Positions 25,066 through 33,173 of a DNA stretch of 64,000 bases are shown here, one piece after another. Each line of letters opens with the position of its first letter. The first letter of the stretch is position 1. Where the stretch lies: positions 1,674,001-1,738,000 of the forward strand of contig NZ_CP041666.1 in assembly GCF_007301515.1 (NCBI RefSeq), given 5' to 3'. The DNA is from Radiobacillus deserti (GTDB taxonomy: Bacteria > Bacillota > Bacilli > Bacillales > Amphibacillaceae). Both the position numbers and the translations under genes were made by a program. The notes under the pieces are model-generated. The model had not been told where the DNA came from. It saw only the letters and a program-made list of their open reading frames with translations, and ran no database searches.

Positions 25066-25368
25066 ATGGCGTTTGGAGTGAAACGGCCAGAATTAATCCA
25101 GTGGAAAAAGCAAGTGGCAGCTGGGGAAATTGCATTTTTAACTCATTATTGGTTGGACCCAAGATTCCCTACCTGTGATACGGTTACAAAGGTAGGATGT
25201 GGAGATCAAGAAAAACTAAAGGAATGGGGAAAAAGGTATCAGTTAGATCCAAAATGGATTCATCAAGACCCTAACTATCCTCATTTTGATTTATTTGGAG
25301 ATTTACAAAAGAAAGTCCTTATAGAAGAAAAGCAATGGGAGCAGTTGCAGCGCTTTCAATTAATGTAA
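25066..25368 (+). CDS. yneQ: Conserved protein YneQ
   Basis: A 100-residue soluble protein whose ATG follows the TAA of yneP with no gap, so it is translationally coupled. Features are ELIQWKKQVAAGEIAFLTHYWLDPRFPTCDTVTKVGCGD and KWIHQDPNYPHFDLFG, as in B. subtilis YneQ. Two cysteines and several histidines could bind a metal, but this is speculation. Function unknown. Confidence 0.87.
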   Translation: MAFGVKRPELIQWKKQVAAGEIAFLTHYWLDPRFPTCDTVTKVGCGDQEKLKEWGKRYQLDPKWIHQDPNYPHFDLFGDLQKKVLIEEKQWEQLQRFQLM

Positions 25369-25438
25369 AACTTTGGCTTGCTATATGACTGGAATATGTT
25401 TATACTATTGGTAACAAAGACTAAAGGAGGTATGTGTT

Positions 25439-25507
25439 ATGAGATTATATAACGAAAGCAAACGTAACCTAAATCATATATACTCATGGCACATTCCTAC
25501 GGTTTAA
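25439..25507 (+). CDS. 22-residue ORF, possible leader peptide before the RsgA paralogue
   Basis: A 22-codon ORF, MRLYNESKRNLNHIYSWHIP and two more residues, has an ideal AAAGGAGG site 7-8 bases before its ATG. It is followed by an 80-base stretch and then an intrinsic terminator-like hairpin just before the RsgA-like gene. This layout resembles a leader-peptide attenuator, but no codon bias that would name a signal is evident. It could also be a free-standing small protein. Confidence 0.4.
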   Translation: MRLYNESKRNLNHIYSWHIPTV

Positions 25508-25586
25508 TTCATTTTCTACTTCGATATCATGAATTTCTATCTGTACGGGGTGTGCCCTCATGCATGATGGATTTTTTATTGCCTTT

Positions 25587-25616
25587 AAAGATCGCATCTG
25601 AGCGGTCTTTTTTATT
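25587..25616 (+). terminator. Terminator-like hairpin in the leader of the RsgA paralogue
   Basis: AAAGATCGC (25587-25595) pairs with GCGGTCTTT (25602-25610, one G-U) and is followed by TTTTATTTT. It lies 25 bp before the ribosome site of the RsgA-like gene and could end yneQ/short-ORF transcripts or attenuate. Confidence 0.8.
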
Positions 25617-25641
25617 TTCATGAATATTGGAGGAAATGACA

Positions 25642-26703
25642 TTGAATATACGAGCATTAGGTTGGAATCAAGAAGTAGAAGAACAAGCACAATCATACGT
25701 AAACGAAGGTTATACGATCGGGCGCATCTCTTCAGAATATAAAGGAATGTACAAAGTCATAACGGAAGCCGCTGAGTTAATAGGGGAAGTATCTGGAAAG
25801 ATGAAGTTTATGGCGAATGAGCGACAGGATTTTCCAGCTGTCGGAGATTGGGTAGTGCTTTCCGTTCGACTAGAAGAAGGAAAAGCAACGATTCATGGCA
25901 TACTGCCAAGAAAAAGCAAATTTTCAAGAAAAGTAGCCGGGGTGACGACGGAAGAACAAATTGTGGCTACAAATATTGATACGGTATTTCTCGTTCAGTC
26001 GCTAAACAATGATTTTAATCCACGGAGGTTGGAGAGATATTTGTTAATGGCCTGGGAGAGTGGGGCAAATCCAGTTATTGTACTAAGCAAGCAGGACTTA
26101 TGTGAGGATTTAGAAGAACAATTACGTGAAGTGGAAAACGTAGCATTCGGAATTCCTATTCATGCCGTTAGTGCAATGGAGGGCACTGGCATTGATGCAT
26201 TATATGACTATGTAAAACCAGGTCAAACGGTTGCATTATTAGGTTCGTCTGGTGTGGGCAAGTCTTCCTTAATCAATAAATTAGTCGGTAAAAATGTAAT
26301 GGAAGTAAAGGATGTACGAGAAGGAGATGATCGTGGTCGTCACACAACCACTCACAGGGAATTGATTCCAATTCCAGATCGAGGTATTTTAATTGATACA
26401 CCTGGGATGAGAGAACTTCAGCTATGGGAGTCAGAGGAGAGCATTCAGCATAGCTTTGAAGACGTAATCAGTTTAGCCGACCAATGTAAGTTTAGAGATT
26501 GTACACATCATCAGGAGCCGGACTGTGCTGTAAAAGAAGCGGTGGAAAACGGAGCATTAAAACAAGAGCGCTTAGATAGTTTTTTCAAGCTTCAAAGAGA
26601 GCTGGAGTATTTGGAACGAAAAGCGGATAAAAAAGCACAGCTACAAGAAAAGGAAAGATGGAAAAAAATCGCCGGGGATCGAACTAGAGTGCATCGGAGA
26701 TAA
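25642..26703 (+). CDS. RsgA-like circularly permuted ribosome GTPase
   Basis: A 353-residue YjeQ/RsgA-family GTPase, which in the family matures the 30S subunit. An N-terminal OB-like domain (VSGKMKFMANERQDFPAVGDWV) precedes the permuted G domain: G4-like LSKQD, then P-loop GSSGVGKSSLINKL, then DTPGMREL. A C-terminal zinc knuckle follows (C-x5-C-x-H-x6-C type: CKFRDCTHHQEPDC). I chose the TTG at 25642, 8 bases after GGAGG; the ATG two codons earlier is only 2 bases from it. The length and divergent OB region suggest the longer paralogue seen besides YloQ in Bacillaceae, not the main rsgA, which normally lies elsewhere. Confidence 0.87.
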   Translation: MNIRALGWNQEVEEQAQSYVNEGYTIGRISSEYKGMYKVITEAAELIGEVSGKMKFMANERQDFPAVGDWVVLSVRLEEGKATIHGILPRKSKFSRKVAGVTTEEQIVATNIDTVFLVQSLNNDFNPRRLERYLLMAWESGANPVIVLSKQDLCEDLEEQLREVENVAFGIPIHAVSAMEGTGIDALYDYVKPGQTVALLGSSGVGKSSLINKLVGKNVMEVKDVREGDDRGRHTTTHRELIPIPDRGILIDTPGMRELQLWESEESIQHSFEDVISLADQCKFRDCTHHQEPDCAVKEAVENGALKQERLDSFFKLQRELEYLERKADKKAQLQEKERWKKIAGDRTRVHRR

Positions 26704-26709
26704 CAGTGA

Positions 26710-26936
26710 AAGGGGCTGGGACATAACGAAAAGCCGAACAACAGCCTATACTAGCTCCGGAAATATACGTAGACTCAAGCGGGAGGAAAGGCATCGGTGA
26801 GTCCCCACCGTGCGTCAGCACGAGGAGGCTCACCAGCCGCCCGCGGAAAGCGTAATATATTTCCGGAGCGGGGTATAGGCACTAATGATAATTGTTCGTT
26901 TTTTCATTGCTTCCTATACTTTTGTCTCAACCTCTT
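26710..26936. repeat. Long imperfect-hairpin intergenic repeat of Bacillaceae type
   Basis: Nested inverted repeats span the gap. The outer arms GGGGCTGGGACATA and TTGTCTCAACCTC are partly complementary. The middle arms (26744-26769 and 26851-26880) share GCCTATA..GCTCCGGAAATAT with its complement. The inner arms are GGTGAG and CTCACC, closed by CGTGC-GTCA-GCACG. It is more GC-rich than the surroundings. From memory, similar CTCCGGAAATATAC elements with GCGGAAAGC are dispersed in many Bacillaceae genomes. No ORF of note is inside. Confidence 0.7.
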
Positions 26937-27441
26937 ATTTAATTTTCACAGATACTTTTCCTTTATTAAGGACTCTAATTCCTGCAATAATGCTTCTACA
27001 TAACAATAGTTTGATAATTAAGCTAATAAATGAATGATACCATTTCCACCCTTTTTTCCACTCAATGAGATTGGTCTTTCTTTCAGCAAATGTTTCCAGA
27101 AGTACCTGTGGAATCACAAACGGGAATAATTTAAGCAATATTCCGATAGGCTTACTATTCAAGGTCCATTGATTATAGTATAGAAGCATGAGGGGATAAA
27201 GGATAAGGTCGAATGGTAAATGAATACGAAACCTTTTAGGAAAAGGTCGAATCGAATAACGCAAATACCCCTTTGTCACTAAGAACTTATCTGCTAAGGT
27301 GTTCCCAATAATGCTCACTAAATAGACAATAATCCAATCCTTGAACGACCGTTTATAAATAGCAAATGGTAACAATAGCGAAGACACAATGGTCGTGATA
27401 ACTAATAGGGCTGAGGAACCCTTGTCCTTTTTAAGGGACAT
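26935..27441 (-). CDS. CBO0543 family membrane protein
   Basis: A 168-residue protein with four to five hydrophobic segments, recognisable as CBO0543 type by RIHLPFDLILYPLMLLYYNQWT and by the C-terminal ERKTNLIEWKKGWKWYHSF. The ATG at 27441 lies 9 bases after AGGAG; another ATG touches the site and was not used. It is far from the other copies at 7-8.8 kb. Function unknown. Its end borders the intergenic hairpin repeat. Confidence 0.75.
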   Translation of the reverse strand: MSLKKDKGSSALLVITTIVSSLLLPFAIYKRSFKDWIIVYLVSIIGNTLADKFLVTKGYLRYSIRPFPKRFRIHLPFDLILYPLMLLYYNQWTLNSKPIGILLKLFPFVIPQVLLETFAERKTNLIEWKKGWKWYHSFISLIIKLLLCRSIIAGIRVLNKGKVSVKIK

Positions 27442-27501
27442 ATGTTTCATCTCCTACTTTGTAAGAACAGGGGACCCTTCAATTGGATCCCCCTGTTCCC
27501 A

Positions 27502-28389
27502 TTAGTGTAAGTCATTTCCTTGTTGGTTTTGTTCAAAATTAGCTTGCTCTGTTCCCGGAATGATTTGTCCGGGTTCAACGGTACCATGAATGTAGGCGGG
27601 GGCAGGTTGTAATTTGGGAACTTGTCCCATTGCTGTAGGGTTAGCGATATAATCAAACTCGGATTGACCATCCAATGTTTTACCGCTTGCCCATCTTCCT
27701 TCTGCACTTTCCTCCCCTTGAGAGAAGTTCATAAAGGAATAGTTTACTTGTTGATTTTCAAGGTGTTGAGGGAATGTGCTAGGTACAACGGCTTTTTGAT
27801 TTTTCTCTAGTTCTTCAATGGCTGCCATCCATTGGTTTTGGTGCATCGTATCTCTCGCAATAAGGAAGGAAAGCATATCTCTTACGCCTGGGTCCGTTGT
27901 GGATTCGTACAAACGACAAACTTGTAAACGACCTTGTGATTCCGCATTAAGATTGGCGCGGAAATCTGCTAGTAAATTACCGCTAGAGATAATATATCGG
28001 GAATTCCACGGGTAGCCAACACTATCTGTTGGCGTTGCTCCAATACCAGATACAATCACGTGTTGTGGATTCATTCCGCCTAACACTGCTTCAACGGCAG
28101 GGTTTTGTCCAACAATTTCATCCTGTTCACGAGCTGGTGCCCCGTCCAGTAATTGGGCAATCATGGTAGCAATCATTTCGACGTGAGCAATCTCTTCCGT
28201 CCCAATATCTAAAATCATATCCTTATATTTTTGATCTGCACGGCAGTTCCATCCTTGAAACAAATACTGCATCATGACAGACATTTCGCCAAATTGTCCA
28301 CCCAATATTTCTTGTAGCTTTTTAGCGTAGACAGGATCTGGGCGGTCTGGCTTGGCATTGTATTGTAACTCTTTTACATGTGAAAACAA
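27502..28389 (-). CDS. Manganese catalase
   Basis: A dimanganese catalase of the ferritin-like fold that destroys hydrogen peroxide. The 295 residues include the ligand-bearing helices GGQFGEMSVMMQYLFQGW and IGTEEIAHVEMIATMI, then NLNAESQGRLQVCRLYE and ARDTMHQNQWMAAIEEL, giving the Glu/Glu-His/Glu/His ligand set. The best start is TTG at 28389 (MFSHVKELQYNAKP), 7 bases after AAAGGAGG; the upstream ATG at 28419 has no ribosome site and would place the site inside the gene. B. subtilis YdbD is similar. In this order (Bacillaceae) the protein is often spore-associated; that is inference. Confidence 0.93.
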   Translation of the reverse strand: MFSHVKELQYNAKPDRPDPVYAKKLQEILGGQFGEMSVMMQYLFQGWNCRADQKYKDMILDIGTEEIAHVEMIATMIAQLLDGAPAREQDEIVGQNPAVEAVLGGMNPQHVIVSGIGATPTDSVGYPWNSRYIISSGNLLADFRANLNAESQGRLQVCRLYESTTDPGVRDMLSFLIARDTMHQNQWMAAIEELEKNQKAVVPSTFPQHLENQQVNYSFMNFSQGEESAEGRWASGKTLDGQSEFDYIANPTAMGQVPKLQPAPAYIHGTVEPGQIIPGTEQANFEQNQQGNDLH

Positions 28390-28547
28390 TGGCTTTCCTC
28401 CTTTTTGGATGTAGTCCATAGTAGTATGAGCTTGATAAGTAAACCTATACAGTTAGAAAAGGAGGAACTTCATCTTGATACCTGCTCCTAGCAGCAAGTA
28501 CGATTTGAATGTATAAGGGGAGCATCATATGGGTGAGATTGTACATG

Positions 28548-28576
28548 AAAAAAGAGGCTATTTAGCCTCTTTTTTG
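28548..28576 (-). terminator. Terminator at the end of yidD
   Basis: AAAAAAGAGGCT (28548-28559) pairs perfectly with AGCCTCTTTTTT (28564-28575). It overlaps the yidD stop codon and is followed by a T run in the minus-strand direction. Confidence 0.85.
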
Positions 28577-28791
28577 TACTTAGGAGGGACTGGATCAAAT
28601 CCCCCTGGATGAAATGGGTGGCACTTAAGAATTCGTTTGATACTTAAAAAGGATCCTTTCACGGCACCATGTGTTTGTAATGCTTCAATCGCATAATGAG
28701 AACAAGTAGGCTGAAAGCGGCATGAAGGAGGTGTTAAGGGACTAATAAAGCGTTGGTAGCTTTTCACCAATAGGATAAAAATCTTTTTCAT
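28558..28791 (-). CDS. yidD: Membrane protein insertion efficiency factor YidD
   Basis: A 77-residue YidD-family protein with the diagnostic YQRFISPLTPPSCRFQPTCSHYAIEAL and CHPFHPGGFDPVP motifs. It assists YidC/OxaA-dependent membrane insertion by association with the inner membrane surface through an amphipathic helix. AAAGGATG overlaps the start. It begins 9 bp after folE2 on the same strand, so the two appear co-transcribed; a functional link is not obvious. Confidence 0.93.
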   Translation of the reverse strand: MKKIFILLVKSYQRFISPLTPPSCRFQPTCSHYAIEALQTHGAVKGSFLSIKRILKCHPFHPGGFDPVPPKYKKEAK

Positions 28792-28800
28792 CCTTTATCC

Positions 28801-29733
28801 TCATTTCATTTCCTTTGATTTGTCATACGTAATAGATGCAATGGCATCGTGTAAATGGATGGATTCTTCGTTGCGACAAGCTACAGAAAATTTTTCTATA
28901 AACGGTTGTTCATACAAGTCTGCAGCTACGAGACGTACCATATCTTCCACAAATCGTGGGTTTTCATAAGCTTGCTCGGTAACCATTTTTTCATCTGGTC
29001 TTTTTAGAACCGGGTGAATTCTTGCACTCGCATTACTTTCCGCTGCCTCTAAAAGCACTTCTTTCCAGTCGTGTGCTGTTTCATCAAAGTCATCCGTTAA
29101 TGAAACAGTCATGGATACAATTCCTCTCTGATTATGAGCGCTATATTCACTTATTTCTTTCGAGCAAGGGCATAGGGTTGTAATCGTACCAGATAAACCG
29201 ACTTCAACGTCAAATCCAAATTTTTTATCATAAGAAACCTTGATGGTTGCATCTGCGTGGTTTAACCCTGCTAATTCGGAAGATGGACCTTTTCGTTCAA
29301 AGAACCAAGGGAATGTAACTTCCATATATGCGTCTTCTTGCTTTAAACGAACTGCAAGATCTTGAGTGAACTGCTTCATGGAAGCAATACTAACAATAAA
29401 GTTTTTAGTAGAATGATACTCAGTAAGCTGTTCCGTAAACCGACTCATATTAGTCCCTTTACTATCTTGATTAATTTTAGATGTAAAGGTAAACGTACCA
29501 ATAGTCGTTTGTGATTGTGGTTGTAATTGACTAGTGATTTGGATCGGGTGTTTCACATTAGAAATACCAACAGCATCAATCTCAAATAAGAAATCTTTTC
29601 TAGAGTTTTGTAAATCAGCCATTTTATCTTTTTCTATAGGCTTAGTTTTAGGACCAGGATCAACAGATCCAAATAGTTTGTGTCTTTCAAATTTATTAGG
29701 TAACACTTTTTTTCGATTGTTAGGTGCATTCAT
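28801..29733 (-). CDS. folE2: GTP cyclohydrolase I type IB (FolE2)
   Basis: FolE2 converts GTP to dihydroneopterin triphosphate, the first step of folate synthesis, and can use metals other than zinc. The 310-residue protein has the FolE2 signatures GTFTFTSKINQ, ETHLPWF-like VTFPWFFERKGPSSELAG, and the active-site cysteine segment TLCPCSKEISEYSAHNQRG. I chose the ATG at 29733 after GAAGGGAGA; 21 more in-frame codons lie upstream. No Zur box was recognised upstream. Downstream it is linked to yidD. Confidence 0.95.
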   Translation of the reverse strand: MNAPNNRKKVLPNKFERHKLFGSVDPGPKTKPIEKDKMADLQNSRKDFLFEIDAVGISNVKHPIQITSQLQPQSQTTIGTFTFTSKINQDSKGTNMSRFTEQLTEYHSTKNFIVSIASMKQFTQDLAVRLKQEDAYMEVTFPWFFERKGPSSELAGLNHADATIKVSYDKKFGFDVEVGLSGTITTLCPCSKEISEYSAHNQRGIVSMTVSLTDDFDETAHDWKEVLLEAAESNASARIHPVLKRPDEKMVTEQAYENPRFVEDMVRLVAADLYEQPFIEKFSVACRNEESIHLHDAIASITYDKSKEMK

Positions 29734-29813
29734 AGCTATTCTCCCTTCAGCCACAATACTAATCCGTAGTATACTTAAGCTGACACCAATATTCAATTTT
29801 TATGATTTTCCGA

Positions 29814-30395
29814 CTACATCCATGAAATCTTCGGTTCCGTCTTATTCATAATCCGTTTAATATTCGAACGATGACGATAAACGACAAATGCTGTCAGAAT
29901 ACCAGTCAAAATTATGAGTGGGACATCTTGTTGAATAATCGTAACAATAATAGCTACAACTCCAGTAACCATCGATGATAGGGACACAAATTTCGATACA
30001 TAAAGTACGATGAAGAACGTAAGAACCATAATAGCGAATAATAAAGGATTAACAGCTAAAATAATTCCACCGGATGTAGCTACTGCCTTGCCACCCTTGA
30101 ACTTTGCAAAAAGCGGATATGTATGACCAAGCACTGCGAAAACCCCAACAATAAGTGGATTGATATCAGAAGCAAACCAGATTGGTAAACTAGTAGCTAA
30201 TGTTCCTTTCAGGATGTCAGCAAAGGATACGATAAGTCCTGCTTTTATGCCTAATACACGGAAGGTGTTGGTGGCACCAAGGTTCCCACTACCTTTTTCT
30301 CTAACGTCAATATTATAGCCAATTTTTCCTACGAGTAAGGCGGATGGAATTGAACCTAGAAGGTATGCGATAAGTCCATATATGAAATAGTCCAT
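29814..30395 (-). CDS. plsY: Glycerol-3-phosphate acyltransferase PlsY
   Basis: PlsY moves the acyl group of acyl-phosphate to glycerol-3-phosphate, starting membrane phospholipid synthesis. The 193-residue, multi-span protein has the three conserved loops: GSIPSALLVGK, GSGNLGATNTFR and KGGKAVATSGG. AAAGGAGAG precedes the ATG. It is divergent from yneT, as in B. subtilis, where it is called yneS. Confidence 0.96.
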   Translation of the reverse strand: MDYFIYGLIAYLLGSIPSALLVGKIGYNIDVREKGSGNLGATNTFRVLGIKAGLIVSFADILKGTLATSLPIWFASDINPLIVGVFAVLGHTYPLFAKFKGGKAVATSGGIILAVNPLLFAIMVLTFFIVLYVSKFVSLSSMVTGVVAIIVTIIQQDVPLIILTGILTAFVVYRHRSNIKRIMNKTEPKISWM

Positions 30396-30556
30396 TCTTT
30401 TCTCTCCTTTATTTAAAAAGCCTTATAATATCAAAAGCTATCTATGTCATCATACCATAGGATATTATTTTTTTGTAAATCAATACGGGTACAATTTATG
30501 TAGTCATGCATGCTTCCAAATGTGGCATAATATAGAGTATAGAGGAGGTACGAGTC

Positions 30557-30976
30557 ATGGAATTACACCCGAATAAAGAAACATTGAAACAAATCTTAGA
30601 AACAAGCAAAACAATTGCGGTAGTAGGTTTATCTGATCGACCAAATCGTACATCATACCAGATTGCAAAAGCGATGCAAGCAGCTGGGTACCGTATTATA
30701 CCTGTAAATCCCGAAATAACAGAGACGTTGGGAGAAAAAGCATATGCGCGTCTAGGAGATATTGAAGAACCGTTTGATATTATCAATGTTTTCCGCCGTT
30801 CTGAATATTTACCCGAGCTTGCAAAAGAAGCCGTCCAAACAGATGCAAAAGTCTTTTGGGCCCAACAAGGCATCTGGAATGAAGAAGCCTATCATTATTT
30901 AAAAGAACATGATTTCACTGTAGTGATGGATTTATGTATAAAAGTGGCACACTCTCTTACAATACAAAAGAGGTAA
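30557..30976 (+). CDS. yneT: CoA-binding domain protein YneT
   Basis: A 139-residue Rossmann-fold CoA_binding-domain protein (KTIAVVGLSDRPNRTSYQIAKAMQAAGYRIIPVNP and the late KVFWAQQGIWNEEA with MDLCIKVAH end). Stand-alone proteins of this kind probably bind CoA or a CoA thioester; the role is unknown. GAGGTACG precedes the ATG. It lies between plsY (divergent) and parE, the B. subtilis order. Confidence 0.92.
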   Translation: MELHPNKETLKQILETSKTIAVVGLSDRPNRTSYQIAKAMQAAGYRIIPVNPEITETLGEKAYARLGDIEEPFDIINVFRRSEYLPELAKEAVQTDAKVFWAQQGIWNEEAYHYLKEHDFTVVMDLCIKVAHSLTIQKR

Positions 30977-31015
30977 AGAACGGGAATAAGTTTTACAAAA
31001 GAATTATCTAAGAAG

Positions 31016-31043
31016 AAAATCCCTGTTTTAAGCAGGGATTTTT
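31016..31043 (+). terminator. Terminator after yneT
   Basis: AAAATCCCTG (31016-31025) pairs with CAGGGATTTT (31033-31042), followed by T. Confidence 0.85.
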
Positions 31044-31147
31044 ACTGTGATTAGGTAATATATACGATAGAGATTTCATTTTGCTGTTTGCGAAAACAGA
31101 AAAACAAGCTAAAATAGTACGAGTACGCTTCAAATAGTTTCTTTACA

Positions 31148-31161
31148 CAAACAAACGTTTG
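31148..31161 (+). promoter_or_regulatory. LexA box upstream of parE
   Basis: CAAACAAACGTTTG matches the Bacillus LexA consensus CGAACRNRYGTTYG at 13 of 14 positions and is a near-perfect palindrome. It lies 43 bp before the parE start. B. subtilis parEC is reported in the LexA regulon. Confidence 0.7.
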
Positions 31162-31204
31162 TTCTAATATTAGAGAAAGATAGGGGAAAGGAGCGGGTGT
31201 TTAC

Positions 31205-33157
31205 GTGGCAAATCAGACATCACAGTATTCAGATGATTCCATCCAGGTGTTAGAAGGGCTAGAAGCAGTCAGAAAAAGACCTGGTATGTATATAGGAAGC
31301 ACGGATTCCCGGGGTCTTCACCACCTAGTTTATGAAATCGTAGACAATGCCGTAGACGAGGTTCTAGCTGGTTTTGGAGATAAAATTATAGTAACGATAC
31401 ATAACGATAACAGTATTTCTGTTGAAGACAAAGGTCGTGGTATGCCTACAGGGATGCATAAAACCGGAAAGCCAACACCAGAAGTAATCTTTACAGTTCT
31501 GCATGCCGGAGGAAAGTTTGGACAAGGCGGGTATAAAACGAGTGGTGGATTGCACGGGGTTGGTGCATCTGTCGTTAACGCATTGTCTGAGTGGTTGGAA
31601 GTGACCATTCATCGTGATGGACAAGTATTTAAGCAACGCTTCGAACATGGTGGAGTACCCGTTACATCGCTTGATCTTGTCGGAAAGACGAGACAGTCAG
31701 GAACAACCATCCATTTTAAACCGGATGATACCATTTTCTCTACGACGGTTTACCAATTCGAAACACTTTCCGAACGGTTGCGTGAGGCTGCCTTTTTATT
31801 AAAGGGGCTTAAAATAGAGTTAATAGATGTACGACATGATACATCCGAAACGTACCAATATCCGGATGGATTAGAATCCTTCGTTACGTATTTGAATGAA
31901 GAGAAGGATGCATTACACCCCGTTGTTTCCTTTGAAGGGGAACAGCAAGAAATTGAAGTTGATTTCGCCTTTCAGTTTAACGATGGATATGCAGAAAGTA
32001 TGCTTTCCTTTGTAAACAATGTTCGAACAAAAGACGGAGGAACACATGAGTCCGGTGCTCGTACGGCAATTACTCGAGTATTTAATGAACATGCTAGAAA
32101 AATCTCATTACTAAAAGAGAAAGACAAAAATTTGGACGGTAATGATATTCGAGAAGGGTTCACAGCAGTGGTCTCTGTTCGTATTCCGGAAGAGAAATTA
32201 CAATTTGAAGGACAGACCAAAGGGAAGTTAGGTACCTCTGAAGCAAGGTCCGCAGTGGATGCCGTTGTTTCTGAAAATCTCTCCTATTTCTTAGAAGAAA
32301 ATCCAGATGTCGCAGGGATGCTTATTAAAAAAGCGATACGTGCAAAGGAAGCGAGAGAAGCAGCTCGAAAAGCTAGAGATGAAGCAAGGTCTGGTAAAAA
32401 GAAAAAGCGAAAAGATGCCTTGTTAAGTGGAAAATTAACTCCAGCTCAATCTCGTAATCCTGAGAAAAATGAACTGTATTTAGTGGAGGGAGATTCTGCA
32501 GGAGGTTCAGCAAAGCAAGGTAGGGATCGTAAATTCCAAGCGGTTCTTCCATTGAGAGGAAAGGTTATTAATACCGAAAAAGCAAAATTGGCAGATGTGA
32601 TGAAAAACGAAGAAATTTCGACGATTATTCACACGATTGGCGCTGGAGTAGGAGCAGATTTTTCCTTAGAGGATGTTCAATATGACAAGATTGTTATTAT
32701 GACAGATGCGGATACAGATGGAGCACATATTCAAGTCCTTCTGCTTACGTTTTTCTATCGTTATATGAGACAGCTTGTGGAGTCTGGAAAAGTGTACATT
32801 GCACTACCACCTCTTTATAAGATTTCAAAAGGAAAAGGTGCGAAAGAAGTGGTGCACTATGCGTGGAATGAAGAAGAAATGAGAAAAGCAACGAAGGAAT
32901 TTAAAAATGGATATGTGATACAACGCTACAAGGGATTAGGAGAAATGAATGCAGATCAATTGTGGGAGACCACCATGAACCCTGAGACGAGAACCCTTAT
33001 CCGCGTTACGATAGATGATATGGCACGTGCAGAACGGCGTGTTACAACCTTAATGGGAGATAAAGTAGAACCACGAAGAAAGTGGATTGAATCACATGTT
33101 CGCTTTGGATTAGAAGATGAAACGAACATAATGGATAACGAGAACATTCAGTCTTAA
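31205..33157 (+). CDS. parE: DNA topoisomerase IV subunit B (ParE)
   Basis: ParE supplies the ATPase and Toprim domains of topoisomerase IV, which unlinks daughter chromosomes. The 650-residue protein has the GHKL motifs EIVDNAVDEVLAG, DKGRGMPTG and GGLHGVGASVVNALS, then the Toprim motifs EGDSAGGSAKQGRD and DADTDGAHI. The start is GTG with AAAGGAG upstream. parC follows after 16 bp, and a consensus LexA box lies in the promoter region. The pairing with parC and position after yneT distinguish it from gyrB. Confidence 0.97.
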   Translation: MANQTSQYSDDSIQVLEGLEAVRKRPGMYIGSTDSRGLHHLVYEIVDNAVDEVLAGFGDKIIVTIHNDNSISVEDKGRGMPTGMHKTGKPTPEVIFTVLHAGGKFGQGGYKTSGGLHGVGASVVNALSEWLEVTIHRDGQVFKQRFEHGGVPVTSLDLVGKTRQSGTTIHFKPDDTIFSTTVYQFETLSERLREAAFLLKGLKIELIDVRHDTSETYQYPDGLESFVTYLNEEKDALHPVVSFEGEQQEIEVDFAFQFNDGYAESMLSFVNNVRTKDGGTHESGARTAITRVFNEHARKISLLKEKDKNLDGNDIREGFTAVVSVRIPEEKLQFEGQTKGKLGTSEARSAVDAVVSENLSYFLEENPDVAGMLIKKAIRAKEAREAARKARDEARSGKKKKRKDALLSGKLTPAQSRNPEKNELYLVEGDSAGGSAKQGRDRKFQAVLPLRGKVINTEKAKLADVMKNEEISTIIHTIGAGVGADFSLEDVQYDKIVIMTDADTDGAHIQVLLLTFFYRYMRQLVESGKVYIALPPLYKISKGKGAKEVVHYAWNEEEMRKATKEFKNGYVIQRYKGLGEMNADQLWETTMNPETRTLIRVTIDDMARAERRVTTLMGDKVEPRRKWIESHVRFGLEDETNIMDNENIQS

Positions 33158-33173
33158 AGGGGGGACCTGAGAC

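Noticed and set aside
26797..27003. 68-codon frame inside the hairpin repeat
   Set aside because: It runs through the inverted repeat and into the end of the convergent CBO0543 gene, with low-complexity, unnatural composition.
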